Shown: piece after piece, positions 44,292-52,761 of the stretch
How positions within the stretch are numbered: position 1 is the first letter of the stretch
Layout of the letters: each line of letters begins with the position of its first letter
Assembly: GCF_900217905.1 (NCBI RefSeq)
Contig: NZ_OBMO01000002.1
Coordinates: forward strand, 186,922-250,921
Length of the DNA stretch: 64,000 bases
Source: Alloalcanivorax xenomutans
Lineage (GTDB): Bacteria; Pseudomonadota; Gammaproteobacteria; Pseudomonadales; Alcanivoracaceae
Reading direction: 5' to 3'
Made by a program: the position numbers and the translations under genes
Notes under the pieces: generated by a model
Told to the model about the DNA's origin: nothing
Seen by the model: only the letters and a program-made list of their open reading frames with translations
Database searches by the model: none

Positions 44292-45223
44292 AGCTGCCCC
44301 CGGGCACGGGCCCGTTCAGCGAAAAAGCGGAACGTCTGCTCGGAGGTTTTTTGCGGGTAATAACCGAACTCCTCCTTCAAACGGCGATTGCCAAGCACCG
44401 GCCGGTAACGCAGAAAATTGATTTTCTCCGGCGCATGGACGGTAAGCCCCAGCCGGTGCCCCAACCACAGTACCGCGCGCAACACACCCGCGGGCAGGAC
44501 CAACAGCGGCTTGTCCAGTATCGAAGCCACTTGCCGCACCGTGAGAGCACCGTCGCCGGCCAGGTTGTAGATCCCTTCGGCGCCGGTTTCCACGCCGCGG
44601 GCAATGGCGCCCACCACGTCCTGATCCCAGACGAACACGAACGGCGAATCGGAACCGGCGATGGCGAGAATCCGCTTGCGCTCGAACAGGGCGGTGATCT
44701 GATTGCGGGTGCTTTCCCCCAGCACCGTACCCGGCCGCAGAATCAGTTGCCGTAAGTCCGGATGGCGATGGCGATAACCCGCCAGCATTTCTTCCACCAA
44801 ACGTTTGTGATCGGAGTAAGCGAACTCCGGATTGCCACGCAGCGGGTCCTGCTCATCCAGCCAGGCCGGATTGTCCGGATGGTAGCCGTAGGCGGCGCCG
44901 GAACTGGTGACGATAAGTTGGGTGACGCCGGCGATCAGACAGGCATCGAGCACATTGCGGGTGCCGTTAACATCGATGTCGTGGTCACGCGCTCGATTGC
45001 CGGAATCCTCCAGTACCGCCGCCAGGTGCACCACGGTATCGATGCGCCACTCCCGCATCAGCTCCGCCAGAGCCGGATCACGGATGTCGCCCTGCCGGCA
45101 CTCGAATGGCAAATCCGCCGGTACCCGCACATCCAGCCCCAGCACGGTGTGCCCGGCGGCCAGCCGCTCGCCAAGCAGGCGGCCGATGTAACCGCCGGCT
45201 CCAGTGATCAGCACCCGGCTCAT
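44288..45223 (-). CDS. NAD-dependent epimerase/dehydratase
   Basis: A 311-residue extended SDR. GAGGYIGRLLGERL binds NAD, TSSGAAYGY and YSDHK supply the serine and Y-x-x-x-K, and LRPGTVLG follows. ATG 45223 follows GGGAGG and overlaps the transporter stop. In this operon it might act on a sterol- or terpenoid-like alcohol rather than a sugar, since the co-operonic genes are an FMO, an acid/sterol transporter and an SDR; this is inference. Confidence 0.86.
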   Translation of the reverse strand: MSRVLITGAGGYIGRLLGERLAAGHTVLGLDVRVPADLPFECRQGDIRDPALAELMREWRIDTVVHLAAVLEDSGNRARDHDIDVNGTRNVLDACLIAGVTQLIVTSSGAAYGYHPDNPAWLDEQDPLRGNPEFAYSDHKRLVEEMLAGYRHRHPDLRQLILRPGTVLGESTRNQITALFERKRILAIAGSDSPFVFVWDQDVVGAIARGVETGAEGIYNLAGDGALTVRQVASILDKPLLVLPAGVLRAVLWLGHRLGLTVHAPEKINFLRYRPVLGNRRLKEEFGYYPQKTSEQTFRFFAERARARGQL

Positions 45224-46137
45224 GATGCCTCCCACCCGGATCGCGCGGGTTCGGTACCACGCGACCAGATCAACGCCAGAATCAAGCCGCTGACCAGGTG
45301 CCATACTCCCCAGAAACCGGCGATCAGAATCATGCCCGCCGCCTGCGGGAAGAACGTGAACAGGATCGCCAGCCCCAGCCCGGAGTTCTGAATACCCACT
45401 TCCAGGGTCACCGCCCGCCGGTCGGCCCGATCGAGCCGCATCATCATGCCGGCGCAGGCCCCCAACGCCAGTGCCAGGGTATTCTGCCCAATCACCAGAG
45501 CGACAATGCGGTGGGCGTTTTGCAGGAACACATCCAGGTTCTTGGCGAAAGCCAGACCGACAAAGGCCAGTAACACCAGCAAGGTGAACACACGCATGGG
45601 TTTCTGCGCCCTGACCGCGAAACGTGGAAAATGGCGGCCGGTCAGCATACCCAGCAGCAGCGGTACCGCCAGGACCAGAACCACCAGCATCAGGATGTTC
45701 CAGGGGTTCAAGGCGATCTCGGTGACCAGATCACGGGTGTGGGGATTGAGCCAGCCATAAAAGGCGAAATTGAGCGGTGTGAGTATCGTGGCCGCCAGGC
45801 TGGACACCGCGGTCATGCTCACCGACACCGCCACATTGGCCCGCGCCAGCCAGGTCATGATGTTGGAAAAGGTGCCCCCCGGACAGGACGCCACCAGAAT
45901 CATGCCCAACGCCAGCCCCGGTTCCACATCCAGCACCCAGGTCACCACGCAGGTCAAGGCCGGCAACAAAAGGAACTGCGCCAGCAGCCCCGCCGCTGGC
46001 GCCTGGGGCATGCGCAGCACACGGCGAAAATCCTCCACGCGCAGGGAAAGAGACACACCGAACATCATCAACGCGAGAATCACGTTGAGCACGATCAGAT
46101 TGCCGGTGCTGAAATCAATCGGGGAATCAGGGCCCAT
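45220..46137 (-). CDS. Bile acid:sodium symporter (BASS) family transporter
   Basis: A 305-residue protein with nine to ten hydrophobic segments. LALMMFGVSLSLRVEDFRRVLRMP, SCPGGTFSNIMTWLARANVAVSVSMTAVSS and TLEVGIQNSGLGLAI are the BASS family core motifs, including the unwound-helix sodium site. Relatives carry sulfated or carboxylated steroids, keto acids or pantoate with sodium. GGGAG precedes the ATG. Second gene of the operon begun by the flavin monooxygenase. Confidence 0.92.
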   Translation of the reverse strand: MGPDSPIDFSTGNLIVLNVILALMMFGVSLSLRVEDFRRVLRMPQAPAAGLLAQFLLLPALTCVVTWVLDVEPGLALGMILVASCPGGTFSNIMTWLARANVAVSVSMTAVSSLAATILTPLNFAFYGWLNPHTRDLVTEIALNPWNILMLVVLVLAVPLLLGMLTGRHFPRFAVRAQKPMRVFTLLVLLAFVGLAFAKNLDVFLQNAHRIVALVIGQNTLALALGACAGMMMRLDRADRRAVTLEVGIQNSGLGLAILFTFFPQAAGMILIAGFWGVWHLVSGLILALIWSRGTEPARSGWEAS

Positions 46138-46152
46138 GAAACGGTCTCCCGG

Positions 46153-47433
46153 TTATTGCAGCGCCTGGCGCCGTTTGGCCAGCTCGGCCCGATAACTGTC
46201 CTTGTGCACGTAATAGGCCATGCGCGACAGCTTCAGATAGTGATAACCGCCATCCAGGCTCTGCCCGGCGCGCTCGCGCTTCAAGCGGGCCAGCTCCCGC
46301 GCCGCCGGATGCCCCTCGGCGCGACGCTTCAAATACAGCGCCACCAGCTCCGCCTGCTCGTTGCGCCCCTCCCAACCCAGGCCGGCGGCCTCGATCATGC
46401 CCATCATGAACAGGTTGTCGTAGTGTGGATGGAACAGGTTCAGATAAAGGCTCGGCGCGGCGCCACGCCAGTTGAGGAGCGCGCTGTCGATGAACGGATA
46501 ATCCAGCTTGTAGCCGGTGGCCAGAAGAATCAGGTCGTATTCGGCCTGGGCCCCGTCCGTGAACGTGACGGTGCGGCCGTGCATGCCGGCGATGTCGGAA
46601 CGCGGCGTGATATCGCCATGGCCCAGGTGATGAAGCACCAGGGAGTTGACCACCGGATGGGCTTCGTACAGGCGATAATCCGGGTCCGGCAGGCCGTAGT
46701 CGCTGGGCCGGCCGATGATCATGCGAATCAGCCAGGCATCCAACCGCTGTTTGAGGCGGCGCGGCAATTTGAGCTTGCCGCCGATGGCGTCGGACGGCCG
46801 ACCGCCAATGAATTTGGGCAGGAAGTAATAGCCCCGGCGCACCGACAGATCCACGCGTTTCGCTTGGTGTACCGCATCCACCGCCATGTCGCAGGCGGAA
46901 TTGCCACAGCCGACGATCAACACGCGTTTGTCCTTGAACAGCACAGGATCGCGGTAATCGCATGCGTGCAGCAGTTCACCTTCGAATTGCCCGGGCAGCG
47001 TCGGCCGGTTAGGGGTGTGCAAGGTGCCACTGGCGATCAGCACACCATCGAAGTAGCGGCTGTCTTGGTTGCCGTCTTTTTCCGCCGTCACCCGCCAACC
47101 CTCACCCTCCGGCGTCACCGAGACCACCCGGGTACCGAACCGGTAGTGCCGGTACAAGTCGAAGTGGCGGGCGTAATCCTGGAAATACTGCTTCAGTTCG
47201 GCGTGGTGAGGATAGGTGGCCACCCGCTCATCCATGGGGAATTCGCGGAACTCCGTCATCCGCTTGGAGGAAATCAGATGGGCGGTCTCGTACATGGTGC
47301 TGTGCGGGTTGTCGATGTCCCACAAACCGCCCACGTCGTTGTTCAATTCATAGCCGACGAAGGGCAAACCCTGTTTACTGAGGTTTCTGGCCGAGGCCAG
47401 GCCCATCGGTCCGGCACCGATCACTGCGTACAT
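46153..47433 (-). CDS. Flavin-containing monooxygenase
   Basis: A 426-residue FMO. The FAD motif GAGPMG is at residues 6-11, the FMO fingerprint FEGELLHACDY (F-x-G-x-x-x-H-x-x-x-Y) is near 155, and the second NADPH motif VGCGNSACDMA follows. The final Y of the fingerprint points to an FMO rather than a Baeyer-Villiger enzyme, which has W there. It inserts one oxygen atom into a soft nucleophile or carbonyl substrate with NADPH. AAGGA precedes the ATG. Divergent from an AraC-type regulator and first gene of a four-gene operon. Confidence 0.9.
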   Translation of the reverse strand: MYAVIGAGPMGLASARNLSKQGLPFVGYELNNDVGGLWDIDNPHSTMYETAHLISSKRMTEFREFPMDERVATYPHHAELKQYFQDYARHFDLYRHYRFGTRVVSVTPEGEGWRVTAEKDGNQDSRYFDGVLIASGTLHTPNRPTLPGQFEGELLHACDYRDPVLFKDKRVLIVGCGNSACDMAVDAVHQAKRVDLSVRRGYYFLPKFIGGRPSDAIGGKLKLPRRLKQRLDAWLIRMIIGRPSDYGLPDPDYRLYEAHPVVNSLVLHHLGHGDITPRSDIAGMHGRTVTFTDGAQAEYDLILLATGYKLDYPFIDSALLNWRGAAPSLYLNLFHPHYDNLFMMGMIEAAGLGWEGRNEQAELVALYLKRRAEGHPAARELARLKRERAGQSLDGGYHYLKLSRMAYYVHKDSYRAELAKRRQALQ

Positions 47434-47534
47434 GAATACCTGTCCTTTTTGTTATTGTTTTCAGGCTAATCCTACCGAGGCGGCCGGGCATGGCTGATTC
47501 GCGACCCGGCCCCGGTTAATTCAGGACTTCGCTC

Positions 47535-48509
47535 ATGAACCACAGTCCCACGGTGACGGTGCACTTCTCCCAAGCCATCCTGCAGGCGGCACAACGCCTG
47601 GGGCTGCGTCTGCCCGATGATCTGGTGGCGGAGATGGAAGCCCGGGAGCGGGTGGATCTGGACAGCCAGGACCGCCTCTGGGAAGCGTTCTGTCGGGCCG
47701 CCGCCGATCCACTGGTGGGCGTGGACCTGGGGCTGGCCCTGCAGGTGGGGCACCTGGATACCGCCGGCATGATCCTGATGAGTTGCGAAACCCTGGGCGA
47801 GGCGGTGGCGTCACTGCTCGACTACCACCCCATTGTCGGAGAGGGCGGCACCTTTCATTTTCAGGCGGTCACGGCCCACCGCTGCGAGCTGCGCTACCAG
47901 CCGCTTTACCATACTCGCCAGGCCACCCGGGTGGAGGCGGTGATGGCGAGCACGCTGAATCTGACCCGCTGGAGCACCGGCGATGCCTTCCGGCCGGCCT
48001 GTCTGACGGTGTGCCACGCTCCCCAGAGCGACCCCGCACGCTACCATGACAGGCTGGAGGTGCCGGTGCACTTCAACGCCGATCACAACGCTCTGGTATT
48101 CGACGCCGAGCAGCTGGGACTGCCGCTGATTCACGCCAACCCGGCCCTGTGCCGACATCTGCGCGGCCTCGCCGATGACGTGCTGGCGCGCCTGGAAAAT
48201 CCGTCCCTGGGTGCCCGGGTCAGCGCTCTGATCCGCGATCATCCGCACTGGGGCAAGGAACGTATCGCCGGGCAACTGGGTATGAGCGGGCGCCATCTGA
48301 TCCGCAAGCTGGCCGATGAAGGCACCGGCTTCAAGCTGTTGCGCGACACCCTGCTGCGGGAACGGGCGGAGCAGGCGCTGGCCGACGGCGAGCGCGCCGG
48401 CCGGATCGCCGAGGAATTGGGATTCTCCGACGAAAGCGCCTTCGTCAAGGCGTTCAAACGCTGGACCGGCAGCACGCCGGCCCGGTTCCGCGCGGAACGC
48501 GGTGACTAA
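47535..48509 (+). CDS. AraC-family regulator of the FMO operon
   Basis: A 324-residue regulator. The N-terminal half (Arabinose_bd/OruR type, with DPLVGVDLGLALQVGHLDTAGMILMSCETLGEAV) should bind the inducer. The C-terminal double helix-turn-helix covers about residues 225-320 (GKERIAGQLGMSGRHLIRKLADEGTGF...GRIAEELGFSDESAFVKAFKRWTGSTPARFR). AGGA precedes the ATG. It is divergent from the FMO gene across 101 bases and probably controls it. The 3' end overlaps the MetY gene by four bases, convergent. Confidence 0.92.
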   Translation: MNHSPTVTVHFSQAILQAAQRLGLRLPDDLVAEMEARERVDLDSQDRLWEAFCRAAADPLVGVDLGLALQVGHLDTAGMILMSCETLGEAVASLLDYHPIVGEGGTFHFQAVTAHRCELRYQPLYHTRQATRVEAVMASTLNLTRWSTGDAFRPACLTVCHAPQSDPARYHDRLEVPVHFNADHNALVFDAEQLGLPLIHANPALCRHLRGLADDVLARLENPSLGARVSALIRDHPHWGKERIAGQLGMSGRHLIRKLADEGTGFKLLRDTLLRERAEQALADGERAGRIAEELGFSDESAFVKAFKRWTGSTPARFRAERGD

Positions 48510-49777
48510 ACGGCGTCCAGGGCCTGCTCGATATCGGCGAGAATATCGTCCACGTGCTCGATACCAATGGACAGACGCACCAGATCGGCGCTCACGCCGG
48601 CGGTCTTCAGTTCGTCGTCATTAAGCTGCCGGTGCGTGGTGGTGGCGGGGTGGCAGGCCAGACTCTTGGCGTCACCGATATTCACCAGACGCTTGATCAT
48701 TTGCAGCGCATCAATGAAGCGCGCGCCGGCTTCGCGGCCGCCCTTGATACCAAAACTGAGAATCGCCGACGGCAAGCCGCCATCCATGTAACGCTTGGCC
48801 AGCTCCGCGTCACGGTCACCTTCCAGCCCGGCATAGTTGACCCACTCCACTTTGTCGTGGGCTTTCAGGTAACGGGCCACCTTGATGGCATTCTCGCAAT
48901 GACGCTCCATGCGCAGATTCAGCGTCTCGATACCCTGCAGAATCAGGAAGGCGTTCATCGGCGACAGCGCCGCGCCCATGTTACGCAACGGCACCACCCG
49001 GGCGCGGGCGATAAACGCCGCCGGGCCCATGGCCTCGGTGTAAATCACCCCGTGATAGCTGGGATCCGGCTCGTTGAACTGCGGGAAGCGGGCGTTGCCC
49101 TGCCAGGGGAAATTACCGGAATCGACGATGATCCCACCCACGGTGGTGCCATGACCGCCCATGTATTTGGTCAGGGAATGCACCACGATGTCCGCGCCAT
49201 GCTCGAACGGCCGGCACAACGCCGGAGACGCCACGGTGTTGTCGACGATCAGCGGTACGCCGGCATCATGGGCCACTTTGGCGAGCGCGGCCAGGTCCAC
49301 GATATTGCCCGCCGGATTACCGATGGATTCACAGAATACCGCCTTGGTGTTGTCATCGATGGCGGCGGCCATGGCCTGCACATCACGGCCATCCGCCATG
49401 CGGACTTCGATGCCCATGGTCGGCAGAGTGTGGGCGAACAGATTATAGGTACCGCCGTACAGCTGGCTGACGGAAACGATATTGTCGCCGGCACGGGCGA
49501 GGGTCTGCACCGCCGCGGTAATGGCGGCCATGCCTGAGGCCATGGCGAGCGCACCGATGCCACCTTCCAGTTGCGCCACGCGCTCTTCCAGCACGCCATT
49601 GGTGGGGTTCATGATGCGTGAATAAATATTGCCCGGCACTTTCAAGTCAAACAGGTCGGCACCGTGCTGGGTGTTGTCGAAGTAGTAGCTGGTGGTCTGG
49701 TAAATCGGCACCGCCACGGAATGGGTTTCCGGGTCACCGGCGAAGCCACCGTGAATGGCTATGGTTTCTCGTTTCAT
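48506..49777 (-). CDS. metY: O-acetylhomoserine sulfhydrylase (MetY type)
   Basis: A 423-residue PLP enzyme of the Cys/Met metabolism family. HSLTKYMGGHGT carries the PLP lysine (K204), and SRIMNPTNGVLEERVAQLEGG and ESIGNPAGNIVDLAALA are conserved. It makes homocysteine (or methionine with methanethiol) from O-acetylhomoserine and sulfide. The length and the GHGTTVGGIIVDSG stretch fit MetY better than cystathionine gamma-synthase. GGGAAGAG precedes the ATG. Monocistronic by spacing. Confidence 0.9.
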   Translation of the reverse strand: MKRETIAIHGGFAGDPETHSVAVPIYQTTSYYFDNTQHGADLFDLKVPGNIYSRIMNPTNGVLEERVAQLEGGIGALAMASGMAAITAAVQTLARAGDNIVSVSQLYGGTYNLFAHTLPTMGIEVRMADGRDVQAMAAAIDDNTKAVFCESIGNPAGNIVDLAALAKVAHDAGVPLIVDNTVASPALCRPFEHGADIVVHSLTKYMGGHGTTVGGIIVDSGNFPWQGNARFPQFNEPDPSYHGVIYTEAMGPAAFIARARVVPLRNMGAALSPMNAFLILQGIETLNLRMERHCENAIKVARYLKAHDKVEWVNYAGLEGDRDAELAKRYMDGGLPSAILSFGIKGGREAGARFIDALQMIKRLVNIGDAKSLACHPATTTHRQLNDDELKTAGVSADLVRLSIGIEHVDDILADIEQALDAV

Positions 49778-49829
49778 TGTTCTCTTCCCTAGTCCTTCAA
49801 ACGGTTTAAAAAGGCAAGCGCCCTCGCGC

Positions 49830-50699
49830 TTACCGCAAAGGAGGTTCCGGCCAGAAATCGAACTGGGCTGGAACCGAATTCAGGTCGGTGTCGAACACCG
49901 GGTCGCGTTTTTCCAGGAAAGCCTTGAAGCCGTCCTTGCCGTCCCAGTATTCACTGGACCGGTAAATCAGACGCGACTCCACCGCGTGGGCCTGCATCGG
50001 ATGATCGAAGTTAGGGTTGCGCCACAACATCTGTTTGGCCAGCGCCACCGATACCGGTGAACTCTTGGCGATCAGCTTGCGGGCCAGACCATAGGCCGCT
50101 TCAAGCACTTCGTCACGGGGGTGAACACTGCGGAACAAACCGGCGTTCAGACCTTCCTCGGCAAGGAAGATATCACCGCTGTAGACCCATTCGAACGCCT
50201 GTTGCATGCCCACCAGCCGGGGCAGGAACCAGGTGGAACAGGCTTCCGGAGTAATCCCCCGCTGGCTGAAGACGAAGCCGATCTTGGCGCCTTCCGCCAC
50301 CACCCGAAAGTCCATCGGCAAGGTCATGGTGATGCCGACGCCGACGGCGGCGCCATTGATGGCGGCGATCACCGGCTTGCGGCATTCGAAAATGGCCAAT
50401 GACACCTCACCACCGGAGTCGCGTATGACTTCCAGCGGCGGTTCTTCACTGTCGGCACGGTCATAACCAAACAGGTTGCCGCCGTCCTCCGGTTCCATCT
50501 CCATACCCGCGCAGAACACGCGGCCGGAACCGGTAACCACCACCGCTCGCACCCGGTTATCCTTGCTGGCCTCGCCGAAAGCGTGCACCAGCTCGTCCTT
50601 CATGCGCAGAGTAAAGGCATTGAGACGATCGGGACGATTCAAAGTCACGGTGAGGATGCCATCCTCCGCCAACGCGGTATGGATGTGTTGGTACTCCAT
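49830..50699 (-). CDS. Crotonase-family protein, paralogue of the one at 17678
   Basis: A 289-residue crotonase. INGAAVGVGITMTLPMDFR and FVFSQRGITPEACSTWFLPRLVG match the island copy at 17678-18559, as does the tail ending QFDFWPEPPLR. AAGGAG precedes ATG 50699. Enoyl-CoA isomerase-like chemistry is expected. Unlike the island genes it has no TCGTC-N6-GACGA site upstream. An AraC-type regulator begins upstream on the same strand. Confidence 0.87.
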   Translation of the reverse strand: MEYQHIHTALAEDGILTVTLNRPDRLNAFTLRMKDELVHAFGEASKDNRVRAVVVTGSGRVFCAGMEMEPEDGGNLFGYDRADSEEPPLEVIRDSGGEVSLAIFECRKPVIAAINGAAVGVGITMTLPMDFRVVAEGAKIGFVFSQRGITPEACSTWFLPRLVGMQQAFEWVYSGDIFLAEEGLNAGLFRSVHPRDEVLEAAYGLARKLIAKSSPVSVALAKQMLWRNPNFDHPMQAHAVESRLIYRSSEYWDGKDGFKAFLEKRDPVFDTDLNSVPAQFDFWPEPPLR

Positions 50700-50761
50700 A
50701 AGCTGCTCCTTGTTATTGAGCCGGCGCCAACAAACCGCCGGGACGGCCGCCAAAAAGGCCG

Positions 50762-51493
50762 TCAGAGACAATCCAGGTGCACTACCTGGACCGGAAAGGC
50801 TCTAGCATAACGGGAAGGCAGCGCGTCGAACATGGCGCGGAGGGTACGATTGAGGTGGGGTTGATCGTAGAAGCCGGCGGCGCCGGCCAATTCGGCGAAG
50901 CTCATGCCGTCGCGCCATAGCCTCAGCGCGCGCTGGCATTTGAGATGCAGTTGGAAGCGTTTCAGCGACACACCGACCTGCTCACGGAACAGATGCCGGA
51001 AGCGGGATTCGGACAGCCCGGCCGCCGATGCCAGGCGGGCGCCGTCCAGATCTTCCCGGCGCAGGGCCTGGCAGGCCGCGGCGATACGCGGATCCAGCGG
51101 TGGCGCGGCGGCCCGCAGACGCTCACGCAAGGCTCTCACGGCCTCTACCCCGGACTGCTCCCTGAGACCCGCCAAGGCCTCCCGAAAGCCCGGCAGACGC
51201 GACTCCGGCAAGGCGCCGCCCGGCCCCTGTACCGGCAGGCCGCGCCAGGCGCCGTCATCGGGATCCAGATGCAGTACCGCCACCGGGCCAGGGCTTTCCA
51301 GGGCCTGTTCCACGTCCGGTGCCACCCAGACCAGCGGCGAACCCACCCAGTGCCCGGCGATCTGCACGCGCAGCGGCCCTTCCAGCCCCACCAGCAATGA
51401 GGCGGCCACATGGCGATGGGGACGATTACGCAGAGAGGAGGCCAGCATCAGCCAGCCTCCCTGCCAGATAAACAGCGGCGATAACGGCGTCAC
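50762..51493 (-). CDS. AraC-family regulator
   Basis: A 243-residue regulator with a short cupin-like sensor half (HRHVAASLLVGLEGPLRVQIAG...APDVEQALES) and a C-terminal AraC helix-turn-helix (ARLASAAGLSESRFRHLFREQVGVSLKRFQLHLKCQRALRLW). The frame starts at GTG 51493; an ATG at 51448 is an alternative. It precedes the crotonase gene on the same strand with a 62-base gap, so it may regulate or be co-transcribed with it. Confidence 0.85.
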   Translation of the reverse strand: MTPLSPLFIWQGGWLMLASSLRNRPHRHVAASLLVGLEGPLRVQIAGHWVGSPLVWVAPDVEQALESPGPVAVLHLDPDDGAWRGLPVQGPGGALPESRLPGFREALAGLREQSGVEAVRALRERLRAAAPPLDPRIAAACQALRREDLDGARLASAAGLSESRFRHLFREQVGVSLKRFQLHLKCQRALRLWRDGMSFAELAGAAGFYDQPHLNRTLRAMFDALPSRYARAFPVQVVHLDCL

Positions 51494-51510
51494 GGCACTC
51501 GCGCGGCCCG

Positions 51511-52011
51511 TCAGGAAGGGCGGCCGTGCCCCGGAGTGCGGCTCAGACCGAGTTTATGCATCAGCTCCAGACTGACGAAAATCGGCCCCACCAGCAGAAA
51601 GATCAGATCGTCGAAGAACGACGGCTTCTTGCCTTCCACTTTATGCCCCCAGGCTTGACCGGCCCAGGCCAGCACCCACACCAGCAGCGCCGTCCAGCCC
51701 AGTGGCAAACCGCTGCGATCGATGCCGGTGACCACCGCGATCGACACCGCCAGCCAGCCCAGCATCAACAACGATACGCCCATGGACAGGCGCAGGTAGA
51801 ACGGCATGCACAACACCGCCAGTATCGAACCGCCGTTGACCCAATAGGCGGCGGCGCCCTCCAGGCCAAGCCAGCGGCCCACCGGAATCAACCAGAACAG
51901 GCCCAGTGTGGAAATGAAAATCAGCGGCACACAGACGATGTGCACCCACTGGTTCACCGGATTACGGTGGCTCTCACCGTAGTCGCTCAAAAAGGTATTT
52001 AAATCACGCAT
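51511..52011 (-). CDS. Mpo1-like (DUF962) membrane protein
   Basis: A 166-residue protein with four hydrophobic segments. The N-terminal FLSDYGESHRNPVNQWVHIVCVPLIFISTLGLFW, with H at about 15 and 24, is the Mpo1/YGL010w signature. Yeast Mpo1 is an iron-dependent dioxygenase that shortens 2-hydroxy fatty acids by one carbon (alpha-oxidation). GGAGG precedes the ATG. A role in branched or hydroxy fatty acid breakdown would suit this genome but is inferred from the family only. Confidence 0.88.
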   Translation of the reverse strand: MRDLNTFLSDYGESHRNPVNQWVHIVCVPLIFISTLGLFWLIPVGRWLGLEGAAAYWVNGGSILAVLCMPFYLRLSMGVSLLMLGWLAVSIAVVTGIDRSGLPLGWTALLVWVLAWAGQAWGHKVEGKKPSFFDDLIFLLVGPIFVSLELMHKLGLSRTPGHGRPS

Positions 52012-52113
52012 GACTTCCGCCTCCCTGTTGTTGTTATGCCATGGCCGGCACGACTTTATTGACGACAGATTAGCCCGTGCCCGCCTCCGGGAATTGTATG
52101 GAATGGCTGAGTC

Positions 52114-52518
52114 TCAGCCACCGCGCCGGCTGTCGCGCAGGGCCCGCAACACGTGACCGCGGGTCAGTAAACCGATCAGCCGGCGCTTCTCGTCCACCAC
52201 CGGATAGATTTTCGGCTTCTGTTTGAGCATCAGCTCCGCCAGATCCACCAACGATTCCTCCACGTCCACGGTGAGCGGATCACCGTGCATCACCTGCTCC
52301 ACACGCACCGCGCCTTCACTGTGATAGCTGGAAACCAGCAGTTGCCGCAGGCAATCCTGCTCCGACACGAAGCCGATGACACGGGTTTCGTTATCCACCA
52401 CCGGCAAACCGGTGATGCGGTATTGCAGCAGCGTGTCCACCACCAGGGTGAGGTCCATATCGGCCGGGATGGACATGGGATGCTTGATCATCACGTCTTT
52501 CACCAACAGACCCGCCAT
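52114..52518 (-). CDS. CBS-domain pair protein
   Basis: A 134-residue protein made of two CBS domains (VKDVMIKHPMSIPADMDLTLVVDTLLQYRITGLPVVD...VIGFVSEQDCL; VEQVMHGDPLTVDVEESLVDLAELMLKQKPKIYPVVDEKRRLIGLLTRGHVLRAL). CBS pairs bind adenine nucleotides and report energy or ionic strength. ATG 52518 follows GGGAGAAG. It is divergent from the membrane ATPase-MscS pair, 243 bases away, so it could belong to that system as a sensor; this is inference. Confidence 0.9.
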   Translation of the reverse strand: MAGLLVKDVMIKHPMSIPADMDLTLVVDTLLQYRITGLPVVDNETRVIGFVSEQDCLRQLLVSSYHSEGAVRVEQVMHGDPLTVDVEESLVDLAELMLKQKPKIYPVVDEKRRLIGLLTRGHVLRALRDSRRGG

Positions 52519-52761
52519 AATGCTTCTCCCTACATCGCGATACTGCAAAAGCCTTCACAGGGCCCTTTCCCAACCCTTTTCGGGGTAGCCGCCATGGACG
52601 GTGGCCATAAAAATCGTCCTTGTTTCGACTATAGCACCCCGGCCAGCCGAGTGAAGCGCAAGAGCCGGTCTTAGGGCTCTTACGGATGACGCCCCTCCCC
52701 CGGCTCCCTACAATGGGTCGAACCCGTCGAAGGACAGGGCGGACAGGGACAAGGAGACACT

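Noticed and set aside
46153-47433. Baeyer-Villiger monooxygenase
   Set aside because: The fingerprint ends in Y rather than W, which is the FMO form.
45631-47469. A 612-codon open frame on the + strand
   Set aside because: It is antisense to the transporter and flavin monooxygenase genes, has a histidine/glutamine-rich composition typical of GC-rich shadow frames, no family motif and no ribosome site.
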